Shown in pieces: positions 6,960 through 13,885 of a DNA stretch of 21,815 bases. Under the pieces are notes generated by a model, which worked only from the letters and a program-made list of their open reading frames with translations, was not told the DNA's origin and made no database searches. The translations under genes were made by a program, and so were the position numbers. Positions within the stretch are counted from its first letter, which is position 1, and each line of letters opens with the position of its first letter. The DNA comes from CAYPOY01 sp964412395 (GTDB taxonomy: Bacteria; Chloroflexota; Anaerolineae; B4-G1): positions 1 through 21,815 of the forward strand of contig CAYPOY010000056.1 in the NCBI GenBank assembly GCA_964412395.1. Reading direction: 5' to 3'.

Positions 6960-7580
6960 CTACCAACGCAAGGCAGGCCAGGCGAAGAAGATCACCGACA
7001 GTGCCCAGAAGAAAGCCCACGAGGCCAGCGCGTAGCGCCAGCGCGGGAACTTTAGCAAGGGCACCACCAATGCCGCCAGCGACACGACCCAGAACGCCGG
7101 CCGCACCAGCACCTCCCGCCAACCGACGGCAGTGCCATCGGGGGCGAAGACCAGCCAGCGCAGGGCCAGAGCACAAACGACCGGCAGGGCCGCTGCGACG
7201 ACGCCGTCGGCCGTCCCCCAGCCGACGTGGGCGGCGTGGAGTTCCCGCCCCACCTCCTCCACGCCGAAGTGGGCAGCAGCCTCGGCCAGCGCTGCTTCCT
7301 CATCCAGCCCCCGCGCCCGTGCCGCCGCCACCGCATCCTCCAGGTGGCCCCGGAGTTCCTCCAGCAATTCGTACTCCGTCTCGGCATCCAGGTCGAGTTG
7401 AGCACGAACCTGCTCCAGCACGCGATCCAGCTTTCGACCTACCCCCCCGGCCCCCCTCCCTACCAGGGAAGGGGGAGCATCCAACTCCCCTCCCCCCTCC
7501 AGGGAACGGGGAGCATCCAACTCCCCTCCCCGCTTCGGGGAGGGGCCGGGGGAGAGGTCAAACACCTGCCCCCCCCTCAC
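6960..7580 (-). CDS. HAAS-type (permease prefix domain) membrane protein with repeat-encoded N-terminus
   Basis: The 206-residue protein has a helical domain at about 49-120 (KLDRVLEQVRAQL, YELLEELRGHLEDAV, AHFGVEEVGREL). This is the HAAS fold, typically found beside PadR regulators. Three membrane helices follow at about 125-143, 156-175 and 183-203. The GTG at 7580 overlaps the PadR stop (GTGA) and has GGAGG four bases upstream. Residues 7-49 are unusual: they are coded by a dispersed palindromic repeat and contain GGELDAPRSLEG followed by GGELDAPPSLVG. The original gene presumably lacked this segment. A GTG at residue 54 would be a later start but has no ribosome binding site. The role is probably in membrane or stress signalling controlled by PadR (inference from context). 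Confidence 0.78.
   Translation of the reverse strand: MRGGQVFDLSPGPSPKRGGELDAPRSLEGGGELDAPPSLVGRGAGGVGRKLDRVLEQVRAQLDLDAETEYELLEELRGHLEDAVAAARARGLDEEAALAEAAAHFGVEEVGRELHAAHVGWGTADGVVAAALPVVCALALRWLVFAPDGTAVGWREVLVRPAFWVVSLAALVVPLLKFPRWRYALASWAFFWALSVIFFAWPALRW
7465..7545. repeat. 36-bp tandem repeat plus perfect GC palindrome, dispersed-repeat type
   Basis: Two 36-bp copies (7465-7500 and 7501-7536) differ at a few positions and share the core GGGGAGCATCCAACTCCCCT. The end of copy two runs into the perfect hairpin CCCCTCCCCG-CTT-CGGGGAGGGG (7523-7545). The neighbouring GC-rich bases up to about 7557 belong to the same element. Elements like this, translated as LSPGPSPKRGG or SLVGRGAGG, are scattered through many environmental genomes. 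This one lies in frame within the HAAS gene. Confidence 0.8.
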
Positions 7581-7918
7581 GTCGCCTCCAATCCCAGCAG
7601 TTGATTCATTCGCTGGCTGAAGGTCTGCCAGCGCTGCATCTCGACTTCCAACTGGCGGCAGCCCTTCCCGGTAATGGTGTACATCTTGCGCCGTCGAGTG
7701 CCAGGCTCGCCCAGCCACCGGCTCTCCAGCAGCCCATCCTGCTCCATCCGGTGCAATCTGGGGTAGACGAGCCCCTCCTTGAAGCGGAAGTAACCCTGAC
7801 TACGCACCTCCAGCCGCCGGATGATCTCGTAGCCGTGCAGCGGCTCCCCCTCGTCCACCAGCAGTTTGAGGATCGCCACAGTGGTCGTCCCCTTGCGCAT
7901 CTGGTCAATCTCGCCCAT
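7577..7918 (-). CDS. PadR family transcriptional regulator
   Basis: The 113-residue protein is a PadR winged-helix regulator: MRKGTTTVAILKLLVDEGEPLHGYEI is the N-terminal helix and HTH region, FRFKEGLVYPRLHRMEQDGLLES is the recognition helix and wing lead-in, and RRRKMYTITGKG is the wing. A dimerisation helix follows (LEVEMQRWQTFSQRMNQLL). Length is typical for the short PadR class. It leads a three-gene cluster and overlaps the HAAS gene by four bases, the usual PadR/HAAS pairing. A near-consensus promoter lies upstream (7965-7993), with a dyad over its -10 box that may be its own operator. The ligand is unknown. Confidence 0.92.
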   Translation of the reverse strand: MGEIDQMRKGTTTVAILKLLVDEGEPLHGYEIIRRLEVRSQGYFRFKEGLVYPRLHRMEQDGLLESRWLGEPGTRRRKMYTITGKGCRQLEVEMQRWQTFSQRMNQLLGLEAT

Positions 7919-7953
7919 AACCCTGTCATTCCCTGAGATTCATATCCATAATT

Positions 7954-7993
7954 TACTTATGCTTAGTATAGCACAAGAGTGCGGAAATGTCAA
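7954..7993 (-). promoter_or_regulatory. Near-consensus sigma-70 promoter of the padR cluster with overlapping dyad
   Basis: On the minus strand TTGACA (7993-7988) is followed by exactly 17 bases and TATACT (7970-7965). This is the best promoter in the window. An imperfect 15-bp dyad, TACT...AGTA (7954-7968), overlaps the -10 box and likely start site, where a PadR repressor could bind. The -35 box overlaps the last codons and stop of the upstream methyltransferase gene. Confidence 0.7.
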
Positions 7994-8850
7994 GGTCCCG
8001 ACTTGCCCGCGTGCACCATCTCGATCACGCCGTCCTCCGCAATCGGATAGGCGCGAGCACAGCCCGTACAGCGGAAGGCCCGCGCCTCGCGGTTCAACTG
8101 GCCGCCGCATGCCAGGCAGCGCAGAATCCCAGACAGCGGCCGAACGGACCCGCCCCGTGGCTCTCCGGCTTTGACCGCCCACGCCAGATCGTAGTCCATC
8201 TGCCACGGCCCTACCCTGAGCTCTTCGAGGGGAAACTCGTGCAGCAAACACTCGAACTCGTCGCGGGGGAAAGCTCGCCCAGGCAGGAACTTTGCATCGT
8301 GCCCGATGCGGTTGGTCACCAGCAGCACCCCGCCGGGCCGCAGGACGCGCACCAGTTCCGCCAACACCGCTCGCGGGTTGGGCGTGAACTCCAGGGCCTC
8401 CAGGCATGTCACGGCGTCGAAAGTATCATCATCGAAGGGCAGACAGCGGGCATCTTGCCAAATGTAAGTCAGCCGGTCGGCGAACTGCGCCGTTCTTCGT
8501 ACCGCCTCGCGCAGCATACGGCGCGAGAGGTCAAGCCCGATAACCCGCCCGTTGAAAGCGGGCTGCCGCAGCAGCGCCCGGGGCAGCCGGCCCGTACCCG
8601 TCGCCACGTCGAGCACCAGGGGGGCAGGGATCACTCCCAGTGCGTGGGCCAGCGGCAGGCCCAGGAACCACTGTTCGTCGCCAGCGTCGAACTGCTTGAC
8701 GCGCTCGTAGATGTGAGCCGACCAGTCGTAGAGCAGCACCACGACGCGCGGTCCCAGGTAGGTTCCCTCGGCGAGGATCAGTTGCCAGTAGAGGAGCAGT
8801 CCCAGTAGTGCGAGGCCAAGGAGCCCCAGGAGCAGCGCGGTCCAGGCCAT
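7990..8850 (-). CDS. Membrane-anchored class I SAM-dependent methyltransferase with C-terminal zinc ribbon
   Basis: The 286-residue protein starts with a hydrophobic helix (residues 3-23). A Rossmann methyltransferase of the UbiE/type 11 kind follows. VLDVATGTGRLP (79-90) is motif I, VIGLDLSRRML the acidic-loop region, DARCLPFDDDTFDAVTCLEALEF motif II and the post-motif, and LRPGGVLLVTNR motif III. The C-terminus carries a Trm112-like zinc ribbon with C245, C248, C261 and C264. The substrate is not evident; the membrane helix and the nearby glycosyltransferase suggest a lipid or glycolipid precursor (inference). It starts three bases after the upstream membrane protein stop and is the last gene of its operon. 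Confidence 0.88.
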   Translation of the reverse strand: MAWTALLLGLLGLALLGLLLYWQLILAEGTYLGPRVVVLLYDWSAHIYERVKQFDAGDEQWFLGLPLAHALGVIPAPLVLDVATGTGRLPRALLRQPAFNGRVIGLDLSRRMLREAVRRTAQFADRLTYIWQDARCLPFDDDTFDAVTCLEALEFTPNPRAVLAELVRVLRPGGVLLVTNRIGHDAKFLPGRAFPRDEFECLLHEFPLEELRVGPWQMDYDLAWAVKAGEPRGGSVRPLSGILRCLACGGQLNREARAFRCTGCARAYPIAEDGVIEMVHAGKSGP

Positions 8851-8853
8851 CGC

Positions 8854-9750
8854 TCACAGTGCCCAGGCAGCAACCAGCATCGCTGCCATCAGCCAGGGCC
8901 GGGTGTGGCGCACGTACCAGGATGTCGGCTGACCACGCCGCAGCCAGGAGAGTAGCGCCAGTTGTGGGGCGAGCAACAACAACAGACATCCCGCTGCCAG
9001 AGGATTATGCAGTACGACGAGGAGTGCCACTGCCAGGAATTGTGCCCCGATCCCTAGCGTGCGTTCCCAGGGTGAGTTGGCTCGCCAGGCAGCTCCCCAG
9101 GCCAGGGCAAAAGCCAGCGCCAGCCCGGCCGAACGCAACGTGAGCGACCCAAAAGCGAAGTGCCCAGCCAGCCAGGGGAGTGCCACGGCAATGACGGCGT
9201 CCCATTGCGGCGCAACTGTGCCCCGTCCACCCTCCCACGCCAGGCCCAATTGCATCACGGCCAGGGCAGCAGCGCTCAGCAGCACCAACTCCGTCCCCAA
9301 CAGCGCTCCCAGCACCGCCGTCACTGGCAGGGCGACGACGATGGCCGAGAACGCAGGCCCGCAGGTGGGCCAGAAGATGTCACGCCACCAGGCACGCAGT
9401 TGCCCTATCCAACGAGATACCCGGCCCCCAGGTGAGCCAGGGAGTGTATAGGGGAGCGTTGCGACCAGCTCGCTGCAGTGCCAGCCGCGCCAATGGCGCA
9501 GCGGTGTAGCCCAGTCAGTGCTCCCCAGAGCTGCCCACAATGTGCCCCATCCCCCATCCACCAGCAAGATCAGCAAAGCCAGCCGCAGCCAGTCCTCGCC
9601 TTGCCGGCCGAAGCCGCCCGAGGCGACAACGCCACACAGCGCCGCCCATGCCAGACCTAACCAGGTGATCAGGTTGGCCAAACGAGCCTGCAGGCGAATC
9701 AGGCCGCCGGAGGCTGGGCAAGAAGCAGTTGAATGGGGATTTCCTTCCAT
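8854..9750 (-). CDS. Polytopic membrane protein of unknown function
   Basis: The 298-residue product has about eight hydrophobic helices, such as LANLITWLGLAWAALCGVVAS, LALLILLVDGGWGTLWAAL, AIVVALPVTAVLGALLGTELVLLSAAALAVMQLGLAW and LFVALLVVL-like stretches near the C-terminus. A tryptophan- and arginine-rich loop lies at about residues 80-130. I do not recognise the family. The ATG at 9750 is 12 bases after the glycosyltransferase stop, and the gene runs three bases short of the methyltransferase, so all three are probably translated from one message. An envelope-lipid role would fit the neighbours but is only inference. Confidence 0.8.
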   Translation of the reverse strand: MEGNPHSTASCPASGGLIRLQARLANLITWLGLAWAALCGVVASGGFGRQGEDWLRLALLILLVDGGWGTLWAALGSTDWATPLRHWRGWHCSELVATLPYTLPGSPGGRVSRWIGQLRAWWRDIFWPTCGPAFSAIVVALPVTAVLGALLGTELVLLSAAALAVMQLGLAWEGGRGTVAPQWDAVIAVALPWLAGHFAFGSLTLRSAGLALAFALAWGAAWRANSPWERTLGIGAQFLAVALLVVLHNPLAAGCLLLLLAPQLALLSWLRRGQPTSWYVRHTRPWLMAAMLVAAWAL

Positions 9751-9762
9751 AGACCGGGTGGA

Positions 9763-10866
9763 TTATACCACAGATTGCGCAATAACGCTCAGCACGGATT
9801 GCGCGCAGGCGATCCAGGAAAAACGGCGCACGTTGGCGAGGCCGCGCTCAATCAGGCGCTCCCGTAAGGCTGAATCAGCCACGATACGCTGCATAGCGGC
9901 GGTGATGGCGGTGGTATCGTGAGGATTCACCAGAAGCGCCGCGTCCCCAGACACCTCGGGCAGGCTTGAGGTAGTGCTGGTGATGACCGGGCAGCCGCAG
10001 GCCTGGGCCTCCAACACCGGCAGTCCGAACCCCTCGTACAGCGATGGAAAGACAAAGGCCAGTGCACCGCTCAGCAGGGCGGCCTTATCCTCGTCGGGGA
10101 CATAGCCGGGGAAGAGCACGCGCTCCTCCAGGCCCAGACGGTGCACCTGGGCAAAAAGGTCTTCGTAAAGCCAGCCACGTTTGCCAGCCAGGACCAGGAC
10201 AGTTCCAGGTTTCAGAGTTTCAGGTTCCAGGGCAGCAAAGGCAGTGATAATGCAGGCCAGATTCTTGCGCGGCTGGAGGGTGCCCAGGTAAAGAAAGTAG
10301 TCGCCGACGATGCCCCAGCGCGCTTTGACCGCCTCGATCGCGGCGGGGTCACGCACCGGAGCGAGGGTCTCGTCACAACCAGGGTACACGACGGCGATCT
10401 TGTCCGGTGGGGTGCCATAGCGAGTCACCAGGTCAGACTTGGTGGCCTTGGAGTCGGCCAGTATCCGTGCAGCGGCACAGGTGTTCCAGCGTGTGGAGAG
10501 GTCGAGATACAGACGCTGAGACCAGGGGTGGGCCTCTGGGAAGTAGAGGTAGCCCAGGTCGTGGACGGTGACCAGGCTGGCACGCGGATGGACAAGGGGC
10601 AGGACATGAGCCGGGACGAACAGCACGTCTGGCGGACGACGGGCCATCTCCCACGAAAGGCGGAGGTGGGTCCACAGGCGCGGGAAGGGGATGACGCGGA
10701 ATTCAGCGCCAGTGAAGGCACCAGTGGAAGGACTGCTGCGGAAGTAGAGACGAAAGCGATGCGAGCTTTCGAGTGTCAGCAGCGCCCGGATGAGTCGCCG
10801 GGAATAGACCTCGGTGCCGGTCGGACGGGCAGCGACCGCGCGGCTGGCGTCAATACCAATCAACAT
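9763..10866 (-). CDS. Glycosyltransferase family 4 protein
   Basis: The 367-residue protein is a GT-B retaining glycosyltransferase. The N-terminal half begins MLIGIDASRA and has GTEVYSRRL and LVTVHDLGYLYFPEAHP. The C-terminal half has YLGTLQPRKN (R200, K201, phosphate contacts) and SLYEGFGLPVLEAQACGCPVI with the EX7E pair E278 and E286. It transfers a sugar from a nucleotide-sugar donor, most likely to a lipid or polysaccharide precursor at the inner face of the membrane. The ATG at 10866 is chosen because it fits the family start and lies four bases after the preceding stop. Residues 213-222 (LEPETLKPGT), in a normally variable loop, are coded by a heptamer repeat. Confidence 0.93.
   Translation of the reverse strand: MLIGIDASRAVAARPTGTEVYSRRLIRALLTLESSHRFRLYFRSSPSTGAFTGAEFRVIPFPRLWTHLRLSWEMARRPPDVLFVPAHVLPLVHPRASLVTVHDLGYLYFPEAHPWSQRLYLDLSTRWNTCAAARILADSKATKSDLVTRYGTPPDKIAVVYPGCDETLAPVRDPAAIEAVKARWGIVGDYFLYLGTLQPRKNLACIITAFAALEPETLKPGTVLVLAGKRGWLYEDLFAQVHRLGLEERVLFPGYVPDEDKAALLSGALAFVFPSLYEGFGLPVLEAQACGCPVITSTTSSLPEVSGDAALLVNPHDTTAITAAMQRIVADSALRERLIERGLANVRRFSWIACAQSVLSVIAQSVV
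10201..10229. repeat. 7-bp repeat cluster inside the glycosyltransferase gene
   Basis: On the minus strand the sequence is four heptamers of the form TGRAACY: TGGAACC, TGAAACT, one extra C, TGAAACC and TGGAACT. It codes the loop residues LEPETLKPGT without breaking the frame. The same style of GAAAC/GGAAC heptamer is common between genes in Chloroflexota, so this looks like repeat sequence absorbed into a gene. Confidence 0.75.
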
Positions 10867-10870
10867 TATG

Positions 10871-11386
10871 CTACGGGCGTTTGCCGAGCAAGGCACGAAG
10901 GAGCACCATCAGGCCCACCAAAACCAGGATGAGCGGCCACAGCCTGGGCAAGAGCTCGCGGGTCTGCGGGCCGAACAGTTGCAGCGTCACGGCGAGCCCG
11001 GCGCCGCCCACCACGAGGGCCACCAGTGCCAGGAAGAGTGCGTCCCAATCGCGGAAGTGGGCTGCGGCCCATTGGGCCAGGAAGGCAACGCCGCCGATGA
11101 GGACGAAAACGGGCCACCAGGTGCCCAGGTCGCGATACTTCAGCGGGCCCAGGGTAACGAAGAAGAACACCAGCCCCACGAGCGTGGCGGATGTTCCAAC
11201 GAAGACCAGGCCAGGGTCGCGCCGCTGGCCGAAGACGTAGCTGCCCAGGAAAGCCAGGCCACCGGCGAAGGGGAAAACGGGCCAGATGACGTCCCAGCCG
11301 GGGATGCCAATACCTAATTCGTTCAGCAAAAGGTAGACGCCCAACAGGATAAATAAAAGGGCCAGAACGATCGTCCCTTTTCGCAT
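10871..11386 (-). CDS. LiaF-like (DUF5668-type) multi-pass membrane protein
   Basis: The 171-residue protein has six hydrophobic helices arranged as repeated pairs. MRKGTIVLALLFILLGVYLLLNELG followed by WDVIWPVFPFAGGLAFL is the usual LiaI/LiaF-like transmembrane signature, and LGTWWPVFVLIGGVAFLAQW repeats the same pattern. The final LLPRLWPLILVLVGLMVLLRALL is a third copy. The family includes envelope-stress sensors, but this member lacks the soluble C-terminal domain of LiaF. GGAGG lies nine bases before the ATG at 11386. It sits four bases after rpiB and four before the glycosyltransferase. Confidence 0.85.
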   Translation of the reverse strand: MRKGTIVLALLFILLGVYLLLNELGIGIPGWDVIWPVFPFAGGLAFLGSYVFGQRRDPGLVFVGTSATLVGLVFFFVTLGPLKYRDLGTWWPVFVLIGGVAFLAQWAAAHFRDWDALFLALVALVVGGAGLAVTLQLFGPQTRELLPRLWPLILVLVGLMVLLRALLGKRP

Positions 11387-11390
11387 GGGT

Positions 11391-11837
11391 TCATTCCTCC
11401 TTTCCCTCCAGTGCGCTGATCTTGTCCACGCGCCGCGCGTGGCGGCCGCCCAGGAACTCGCTGTCGAGGAAGACCTGCACGATGTCCAGCGCCGAACCGA
11501 TGCCAAGCACCCGCCCTCCAAGACAGAGAATCTGCGCGTCGTTGTCCTCACGCGCCATGCGTGCCATGTAGCAGTCGGTGCAAACCGCCGCCCGAATACC
11601 GCGCACTTTGTTGGCAGCCATGCTCACGCCGATTCCTGTGCCGCAGATGAGAATGCCACATTCGGCCTCTCCAGCGGCCACAGCGCGGGCCACCAGAGCG
11701 GCGAAATCAGGGTAGTCCACAGACTCCAGGCTATGTGTGCCCAAGTCCTGTACCTGGTGACCTTGGGCGATGAGGAACCTGGCAATGCGCTGCTTCAGTT
11801 CGTATCCGCCATGGTCGGCGCCGATGGCAATGTCCAT
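11391..11837 (-). CDS. rpiB: Ribose-5-phosphate isomerase B
   Basis: The 148-residue protein is an RpiB/LacA/LacB family sugar-phosphate isomerase that interconverts ribose 5-phosphate and ribulose 5-phosphate in the pentose phosphate pathway. MDIAIGADHGGYELK opens it. GILICGTGIGVSMAANK holds the catalytic cysteine C65 and the anion hole. RGIRAA, CLGGRV and RHARRV are the phosphate-binding and dimer segments. The histidine of the usual RxHND segment is replaced: the sequence reads MAREDNDAQ, with Asp at 98. The ATG at 11837 is preferred to the GTG at 11846 because AGGTG lies seven bases upstream. It probably heads the operon ending at 7990. Confidence 0.93.
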   Translation of the reverse strand: MDIAIGADHGGYELKQRIARFLIAQGHQVQDLGTHSLESVDYPDFAALVARAVAAGEAECGILICGTGIGVSMAANKVRGIRAAVCTDCYMARMAREDNDAQILCLGGRVLGIGSALDIVQVFLDSEFLGGRHARRVDKISALEGKEE

Positions 11838-11906
11838 TGGGTTCACCTTCCATACACTACAACGTTACTCTATCCCATGGAACGTGCTGGTACCGGGTCA
11901 CTTCGC

Positions 11907-13160
11907 TTACTCATACCGCAGTGCATCAATCGGGTTGAGCCGCGCCGCCCGCCAGGCCGGGTAGATGCCGGAGGCCAGGCCGACGAAGGCTGAGACGGTG
12001 GTCGCCAGCAACACTGCGTTGGGCGAGAGTGCCGCGCGGAACTCCCCGATCAGCCGGGTGATGATCTCCGCCCCCGTCGCCCCCAGCCCGATGCCCACGG
12101 CCCCGCCGGCGAGCGCCAGCATCACTGCCTCGATGAGGAACTGCCACAGGATGTCGCGCCGCCTGGCCCCCACCGCCTTGCGCAGCCCGATCTCCCGCGT
12201 GCGCTCCGTCACCGAGACCAGCATAATGTTCATAATCCCAATGCCGCCCACCACCAGCGAGACGGCAGCAATAGAACTCAGGAAGATGGTTATAACGCCC
12301 ATAACCTGCTCGAAGACGCCAAGCAGGCCGGCCTGACTGATAATGGAGAAATCATCCTCGTCGCGGAAGGCGATGTCGTGCCGCTCCCGCAGCACCGTGG
12401 CGATCTCCTCCTTGGCTGCACTAATCCGCTCGTCGCTGACCGCCTGCGCCAGGATGACCGAGACACTACGCTCACCGGCGAGGGTGCGCGCAGGGAAGAG
12501 GCGCGTCTGCGCCGTGGTCAGAGGGACAAAGACGATGTCATCCTGGTCGGCAAAGCTGGTTGCGCCCCCCTTCTCCTCCATCACGCCGATGACGCGGAAG
12601 GCGATGTTGTTGATCTTCATCGTCTCGCCCAGCGGATAGAGATTATCGGGGAAAAGATTTTCGACTACGGTCTGTCCCAGGACAACCACCCGCGAGCGGC
12701 CTTCCATGTCCTGGGCACTAATGAACTCCCCCACCACCGGATACCAGTTGCGCACCACCTTTAATTCCGGCGTGACGCCATTCACCTGGGTGAAGCGCTC
12801 CTCTCTCCCCACCACCACGCGGCCAAACTGAGCCAGTCCCGGCGCTACCCTGGCCACATCGGGTACGCGCAGCGGGTCGGCCAGCGCCTCGGCATCACCC
12901 ACTGTCAAGGTGGCACCGACGCCCATCATAGCCGCTCCACTCGACATGGGGTCCTGCATCGCGCCAGGGAAGACGAACAGCAGGTTAGTGCCAATGTCCT
13001 GGAACTGGTCGGTGATGTAGGCCTGCACGCCATCGCCCACCGACATCAGCGTGATGACCGCCCCGACGCCGATGATGATACCCAGCATGGTCAGGCTGGC
13101 GCGCAGCTTGTTAGCCATCAGCGCCCGCCAGGCCAGGCGCATGCTCTCCAGGATGTTCAT
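11907..13160 (-). CDS. MacB-like ABC transporter permease (FtsX family)
   Basis: The 417-residue permease has the MacB topology. A first helix follows the N-terminal amphipathic segment (RASLTMLGIIIGVGAVITLMSVGDG), then a large extracytoplasmic domain at about 45-275 with a MacB-PCD signature (TLTVGDAEAL, VVLGQTVVENLFP, FRVIGVMEEKG). Three C-terminal helices carry the FtsX core, including SLVVGGIGIMNIMLVSVTERTREIGLRKAVGA, and the end reads YPAWRAARLNPIDALRYE. Such systems act by mechanotransmission, not direct passage, and export peptides or antibiotics or handle lipoproteins. The ATG overlaps the ATPase stop by four bases. Confidence 0.93.
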   Translation of the reverse strand: MNILESMRLAWRALMANKLRASLTMLGIIIGVGAVITLMSVGDGVQAYITDQFQDIGTNLLFVFPGAMQDPMSSGAAMMGVGATLTVGDAEALADPLRVPDVARVAPGLAQFGRVVVGREERFTQVNGVTPELKVVRNWYPVVGEFISAQDMEGRSRVVVLGQTVVENLFPDNLYPLGETMKINNIAFRVIGVMEEKGGATSFADQDDIVFVPLTTAQTRLFPARTLAGERSVSVILAQAVSDERISAAKEEIATVLRERHDIAFRDEDDFSIISQAGLLGVFEQVMGVITIFLSSIAAVSLVVGGIGIMNIMLVSVTERTREIGLRKAVGARRRDILWQFLIEAVMLALAGGAVGIGLGATGAEIITRLIGEFRAALSPNAVLLATTVSAFVGLASGIYPAWRAARLNPIDALRYE

Positions 13161-13885
13161 ACTGCCTCACCTCCTGCAGCAGCCACCAAGGGCTCCGCCA
13201 CTATCTCCTCGTGGGTAATGTGTCCATCGTGCAGATATATAATCCGACTTGTATGCTGTGTAATGGTCGAATCGTGCGTCACCAGCACCACCGTGATCCC
13301 GCGATACCGATTCAACCATTGCAGGATCGCCATGACCTCCGCCCCCGACTTGCTGTCCAGGTTGCCCGTTGGCTCGTCGGCCAGGATGATGGAGGGCTTG
13401 TTGATCAGCGCGCGGGCGATGGCCACCCGCTGCTGCTCGCCGCCCGAGAGTTCGGTCGGCTGGTGCGCCATGCGGCCCGCCAACCCCACCGCCTCCAACG
13501 CTGCCCGCGCCCGCGTGTGCCGCTCCGCGCGCGGTACCCCAGCGTAGACCAGCGGCAGTGTCACGTTCTCGAAGGCGCTCGTGCGAGCTAAGAGGTTAAA
13601 GGTCTGGAAGACGAAGCCGATCTTGCGTTTGCGGATGTCGGCCAACTGGTCGTCGTCGAGATGGCTGACATCAACCCCCTCCAGGAAGTACGTGCCCGAG
13701 GTGGGCTGATCCAGGCAGCCGATGATGTTCATCATCGTGGACTTGCCCGAGCCTGAAGGCCCCATGATGGCGACCATCTCGCCGGAGCTGACCTGGAGCG
13801 AGATACCGCGCAGGGCATGGACCTCGACCTCGCCCATCTGGTAGACTTTGGTGACGTCCTGGACGTAGATGACCGACGCCTCCAT
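13157..13885 (-). CDS. ABC transporter ATPase, MacB/LolD family
   Basis: The 242-residue ATPase has Walker A GPSGSGKST (42-50), the Q-loop at Q94, signature LSGGEQQRVAIARAL (146-160), Walker B IILADEPTGNLDS (167-179) and the switch histidine in VTHD (204). The MacB/LolD-type hallmark FVFQTFNLLA is present. It powers the permease encoded immediately downstream. The ATG at 13885 overlaps the adaptor stop codon (TGATG) and has AGGAG eight bases upstream; the GTG one codon earlier is less likely. Confidence 0.95.
   Translation of the reverse strand: MEASVIYVQDVTKVYQMGEVEVHALRGISLQVSSGEMVAIMGPSGSGKSTMMNIIGCLDQPTSGTYFLEGVDVSHLDDDQLADIRKRKIGFVFQTFNLLARTSAFENVTLPLVYAGVPRAERHTRARAALEAVGLAGRMAHQPTELSGGEQQRVAIARALINKPSIILADEPTGNLDSKSGAEVMAILQWLNRYRGITVVLVTHDSTITQHTSRIIYLHDGHITHEEIVAEPLVAAAGGEAV

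Noticed and set aside
8213..8234. Second REP-like sequence (CCCTGAGCTCTTCGAGGGG) in the methyltransferase gene
   Set aside because: It differs at several positions from the dispersed element and its translation, FPLEELRVG, fits the methyltransferase family, so coincidence is likelier.
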